Shown here piece after piece: positions 59,291 to 64,000 of a stretch of DNA of 64,000 nucleotides. The position numbers and the translations under genes were made by a program. Position 1 is the first letter of the stretch. The number at the start of each line of letters is the position of its first letter. The DNA comes from Acanthacorydalis orientalis (lineage: Eukaryota > Arthropoda > Insecta > Megaloptera > Corydalidae). The stretch spans positions 32,393,208 to 32,457,207 of the forward strand of contig CM068314.1 of assembly GCA_034766995.1 (NCBI GenBank), written 5' to 3'. The notes below the pieces were generated by a model. That model did no database searches, was not told the origin of the DNA, and saw only the letters and a list, made by a program, of their open reading frames with translations.

Positions 59291-59474
59291 CTAATACTTT
59301 TTACTGAATTAATTTAAATAGTGGTGCGTACCTATATATATATATAAATTTCTTTCCTTCGCCTCAAAATTCAACATTCGTCTCTAATTCAATTACTATC
59401 GAACTTACGACAAAGTGTATTTTCAATTAATCTTTGGTTTGAAATGCAAGAATATAACCTGTAAGCTATATATG

Positions 59475-59521
<47 letters not shown>

Positions 59522-59709
59522 ATGTGTTATATAGAGATGAGGAAGAAGATAAAATAAACATCAAATAATTAATAATTAAACTAATATTTCAACAAGTACC
59601 AATTTATATTTAAACTCCTATAAAATTAAGAAACATGCGATTTTATATTTATATTAGCTTCCATTGCACATCAACGTCTCATAGAAATTTAAAACCGGAA
59701 TTATAATAA

Positions 59710-59713
<4 letters not shown>

Positions 59714-59767
<54 letters not shown>
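59714..59767. repeat. (TA)n microsatellite, 54 bp
   Basis: Perfect alternation. Confidence 0.97.
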
Positions 59768-59771
<4 letters not shown>

Positions 59772-60620
59772 ACTTAAAATCAATATTAATTATAGAACGA
59801 ACAAACCGAGATATCGGATATTATGTATTTTCAAAGAACATCATTTAAAGTCTAGGTTATATAAAAATTAAAAGATTCGCACAAGAATAACTCATTTCAG
59901 TAGGTAAGGAATTCAATGATCACATTCAATTAAATAGCATTATGAATCATAAAAACAATACGTCAAAAAGTATTTAAATAAAAACTATGGTGTATTATTT
60001 TAAGTAAGACAATGAAATAATCTTTTAATATTTGCTTAACTCAGAATTCAAACTCATGTCTCCTTCGGGTTTAGATATAATGACTGTTTTGATGTGATAA
60101 TTTGTCTATTTAAAAAGATAAATAATATAATTATCAAAAAATTATATACCACTCACAAATAATATTTCATTACACAATTATCTGCTTATCTAATACAATA
60201 AAATATTTATCGTTGTATCTACATTATTAATAAAGTACTTTACTGTTTCACTGAACGTAGAAAAGTATGCTTATCCACCCTTAAGTGTATTATTTTTTTT
60301 TTCTAAACTACTATTCAATATATATATATATATAAAATTTATATGTGTGTGTGTTTATGGATGTAACAAAGGCGGTCAATACCAGTAAGGGTAACTTTTT
60401 CAGAAAAATATCCAAACTTTCAATATGCATACAATTTTTGTTATGTTCGCTTTTAGTCATTCATATTCTTTTCTTTTTTCATATTCTTCGAAATTTATTG
60501 ATTAATTGTTATCATTTTGAGATCTTCAATTTTATTTTGGAAAATTTTAAAGAAAGGACGGATTTTAAAAACTTTAATTTGGCTTATGCTAACAGGCTTT
60601 TGAACTATCATGTGGGTGAT

Positions 60621-60669
<49 letters not shown>

Positions 60670-61220
60670 TTATTAAATTGTATAAAAGACATTTTTAATA
60701 TATTTCTCTATGTGTGGCAAAAAAAAGTCTAACTTATATATATATGTATATATACAAATAATAGTATAAAACAAAATTAAATGCCAGAGTTCAATCACTT
60801 ATATATATATATATATAATTAAAACACAATAATTATTTAAAAAATATCTTCAATGTAAAATTTAATAATACATCAGTATTAATAGTGAATACATATTTTA
60901 TTTATTAAATGACACTTTATAATACTATTTTTCCAAAAATATAAACACAACTGAGTAATGTATTTTATTTTCCTATATGTATCATATTGTAATAATAACA
61001 GCTTATCTCAGACAATCAATAATAGTTACTAAATAATAAACGATTATGCAAATATATTTGAGTATTCAGCCAAAAAATATTTAATGTAAAATATATTCGA
61101 TAGTTGTAAAAATTTAATTATTATGTTAACAAAATAAAAAAACTTAAATTTTTCGTTTATTTCATTCAAATATATTTTTGATTTTAATTAAAGTATTTTT
61201 ATACCACGACAAAAATTTCA

Positions 61221-61245
61221 ATATATATATATATATATGCATATA

Positions 61246-61316
<71 letters not shown>
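61221..61316. repeat. (TA)n-(TG)n compound microsatellite
   Basis: (AT)n with two small interruptions to 61290, then (GT)13 to 61316. Typical of a TA tract growing beside a TG tract. Confidence 0.97.
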
Positions 61317-61320
<4 letters not shown>

Positions 61321-63117
61321 ATGTGTGTATATATGATTGTGTATATGTTGTGTATTTAAATACACATTTCTTAACTCATTTTCACAAACTTTAACTGCTA
61401 TTTAATCCCTTAATATTTTAAGTATAATTAGCCCTCACTAAGTGGGTTGTATAATTACTTATTCAATGTGTCTCTAGAGATGTATGTCTTATATAAAGTT
61501 AACAGAATAATAAATTTTATTATTACTTTAATTATCAGTATTTAGATCGAAAACACAATAAATACTTTTTAGAAATTTATTATAAAATGTACAACATACA
61601 AAACTAAAATTGATTATTCAATTTAAAATTGTGAAATATGATTTTTCCATTTTCTTAAGAGAGTTAAGACATTCACTTTAAATAAAAATGCAGCTTAAAA
61701 ATATTTTTTTAGGTAATGTTTGATATATGTATGAATATATATATATATATATATACATCATAAAAAGGTAAATATTTGTTTAAATATGGAAGACTAAGAA
61801 ACTGATGAGAATTTTTTTGTCAAAAATAGACATCAATTAATATTAAATTAAAATTAATTATTATATTCAAGTAAATCATTTATTTTATCTTTATTGATTA
61901 ATTTCTATATTTAAATTTTTGAAAGTTATATACATTTCACAATTTAAATCAGTTTTATTTATCTTGTTGTTACTTGTGTTTATTTTTTTTGATTACAATC
62001 TAAAACTACATAATAAATTATTAAACCAAAATATATTAGTTGAAAGAAAATTAATTTCAAAATAAAATTATAACAAGAAATAGTCTCATTTATTAACTAG
62101 ACGATTAAATTTTAAATACATTAATTAGGTAAAAATAAATAATAAAACTGAGATAAAAATATTTTTCAATTAAATTCAAATAAAAAAGATTCATCAATTA
62201 ATTCGATTAATATTACAATATATATATATATATATATTCAAATTTTGTTAATTATTGTTAATTTTTTAAATATCATATATAACTTATATTACTAAATTTT
62301 AAATTGAGAAATTAAAATATTTAAATACTAAAAATTGTTAAAAAATATGTACACATTTTTCGTTAATTTTTTACACCAATTTGTATATAATGGACGTGAA
62401 GTATTTATAGTTTTTATTAATATTTCAAAATAAAATTATTGTATTTCAACCTTTTAGATGAACACCTTATATGAAAAAACATTATCCAACCTTACTATGA
62501 AAAAAATCTTTGTACATTTTTTTTCACAAATGATCCTGAAGAACATTAATAGAATAGTAAATTTTAAATACATATTTTTATGGGATATGGTCTTCATAAA
62601 AGGAATCTCCCACATATAAAATACATCATTATAAACAATTTGTACATTTTTAGAGAAACATATTTGTCGTCCTTTTGCTAAACCATAGTCAGTTTATTTT
62701 ACTTTATCTCTTCAATGTTACCAAAACATATGTTTTTCGTCAATATTTTGAGATTTAAAGGCATAAATAAAATATGATGTGTTCAATCAGACAAATAAAA
62801 CAATTATGGAATATTCTGTCATTTTGACTCAAAAATTGATAAATAATAGTAATATTGTCCAGGTGAATTATCGTTTTGTTACATCTTTTTGTTTTCATAC
62901 CAAATATCTTATAGTTTTTATCTAATTTTAATCCACAAATAGTTTTCTTTATATATTTTTAATCATTCTAATATATTTTGAAACCAATTGATAATATATC
63001 GAACTCCATAATCAAAGAAATTATGAACCATCATCTTAACATATAAAGAAATAAAAAGAAAACATAATATCTACCGGTTTTCTTTACTATATGTGTACCT
63101 TATTATCTATCTATCTT

Positions 63118-63167
<50 letters not shown>
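63118..63167. repeat. (TA)n-(GA)n compound microsatellite
   Basis: (TA)n to 63140, (GA)n to 63167, preceded by CTATCTATCT words. Confidence 0.95.
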
Positions 63168-63171
<4 letters not shown>

Positions 63172-63399
63172 TAGTGAGTGAGAAAGAAGTATAAATCCTA
63201 AATCGAAATGACTGAAACTATAGAAAAACATAAAAACTATGCAGTAAATACCATCGGCGAAACATCTTGTAATTACTTTTCTTCAAATAGGAATCAATTG
63301 GTGTATATATATATATGTTTACTGGGTATCTGAATTAAATGACATTAAAATGAAAAAAAAATATTCTAAACAATTAAAAATAGTATGTTGTAAGTTTCA

Positions 63400-63600
63400 A
63401 AACACCGCATACATCGTCCAGTGTACCGTACTAAACTGTCTTGAAGTCGTAGTGACATTGAGAAGTAGATGTTCGTGAAACGTTTCGCGCTCCACCATCA
63501 GACAGACGAATTTCAATTTCTGGATTTCTCGATGCCGTCGGTAGCCGTCGACGTCAAGCGTTTACGGCAAAATAGTATACTTCTTTTCCGAGAAAAGAAT
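63400..63600. other. GC-normal island, unidentified
   Basis: CpG-rich, with a GCCGTCGGTAGCCGTCGACG word duplication near 63534. A frame starting at 63469 runs on into the following TA tract and has no domain. Confidence 0.3.
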
Positions 63601-63607
63601 TCGATTG

Positions 63608-63636
63608 AATATATATGTATGTATGTATATATATAT

Positions 63637-63704
<68 letters not shown>
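63608..63704. repeat. Long (TA)n microsatellite
   Basis: GTAT-interrupted part to 63638, then 66 bp of pure alternation (63639-63704). One of the two longest pure tracts. Confidence 0.97.
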
Positions 63705-63708
<4 letters not shown>

Positions 63709-63767
63709 AAATCAATATAATTATATTTTTTAAATACATATAAAAATTCTATCTGTAACTATATTTC

Positions 63768-63806
<39 letters not shown>

Positions 63807-64000
63807 GAACCATTTATAACAAATTCGATTTTTCCACATTTTTTTCATTCTATAGAAAAATCATTCGGAAAAGAGTTAGAAGAGGTAATAATATATAACG
63901 AATAGTTTAGTCAAATGAAGGAAAGGATAATTTGTTAAAGAATAATTGTATATTTATAAGGTAGAGAAAAAATACTCAAATATTTTCATTTTTCATTTAA
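63705..64000. other. AT-rich spacer
   Basis: No gene is seen. A (TA)n tract of about 30 bp at 63774-63802. Confidence 0.6.

Larger units (their letters stand above)
59291..63399. other. AT-rich, microsatellite-dense spacer
   Basis: 4 kb without a gene. (TA)n at 59478-59517, 59714-59767, 60322-60334, 60624-60667, 61221-61290 (with (TG)n to 61316), 61736-61754, 62217-62238 and 63118-63140 (with (GA)n to 63167). The 117-codon frame at 60345-60698 ends in TA read-through and has no domain. Confidence 0.6.

Noticed and set aside
60345..60698. 117-codon plus-strand frame
   Set aside because: No recognisable domain, hydrophobic AT-driven composition, and it ends in a TA tract.

Overview
The window is eukaryotic nuclear DNA, very A+T-rich (well over 70% by eye). 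It is saturated with perfect (TA)n microsatellites of 20 to 66 bp, and with dead copies of mariner transposons and small pieces of non-LTR retrotransposon. The mariner families resemble those common in insects, so an insect is likely. A bee, wasp or ant is my guess, from the mix of mariners and extreme AT richness, but nothing here proves it. I see no intact host protein gene, rRNA, functional tRNA, CRISPR array, operon or prokaryotic signal. Most open frames are read-throughs of TA repeats (Tyr-Ile runs) or chance frames.

Layout. About 25 islands of near-normal base composition (150 to 600 bp) sit every 1 to 4 kb in an AT-rich, TA-repeat matrix. I recognise no protein in them. They could be regulatory elements, untranslated exons or old unmasked repeats. 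Islands with visible internal structure are 2.95-3.3 kb (perfect hairpins and a consensus splice donor), 7.27-7.6 kb (three CAGGTGT motifs), 31.7-32.1 kb, 33.05-33.25 kb (three TAATCC homeodomain-type sites), 43.4-43.56 kb (possible terminal exon), 45.7-46.25 kb and 58.9-59.3 kb (tRNA-promoter-like boxes).

Mobile DNA. Mariner family A (8.6, 16.6, 33.6 and 57.9 kb) has termini like TTAGGTTGGTAGAAAAATAA. It keeps only the N-terminal DNA-binding part of the transposase and has lost the catalytic domain. Family B (10.45, 19.0, 23.3 and 37.7 kb) has termini like CGTGGGTCGTTTGATAAG. It shows the opposite deletion: no N-terminal domain, but DD34D catalytic remnants. Two B copies are both 826 bp. Family D (30.3-31.5 kb) is a full-length but broken mariner. 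Family C (57.0-57.9 kb) is a fourth degenerate mariner, joined head-to-head to an A copy. A 671 bp LINE piece encoding an RNase H remnant (37.04-37.71 kb) appears to be nested in the terminal repeat of a B element. A second LINE 3' end (28.93-29.10 kb) lies between two TA tracts. A small foldback family (1.55, 39.7 and 44.4 kb) completes the set.

Overall this looks like a gene desert or a very long intron: TE relics, TA microsatellites and interspersed islands. I found no convincing new multi-gene system. The most useful observations are the two opposite mariner deletion lineages, the nested LINE/mariner locus, the foldback element with long flanking direct repeats, and the structured islands.
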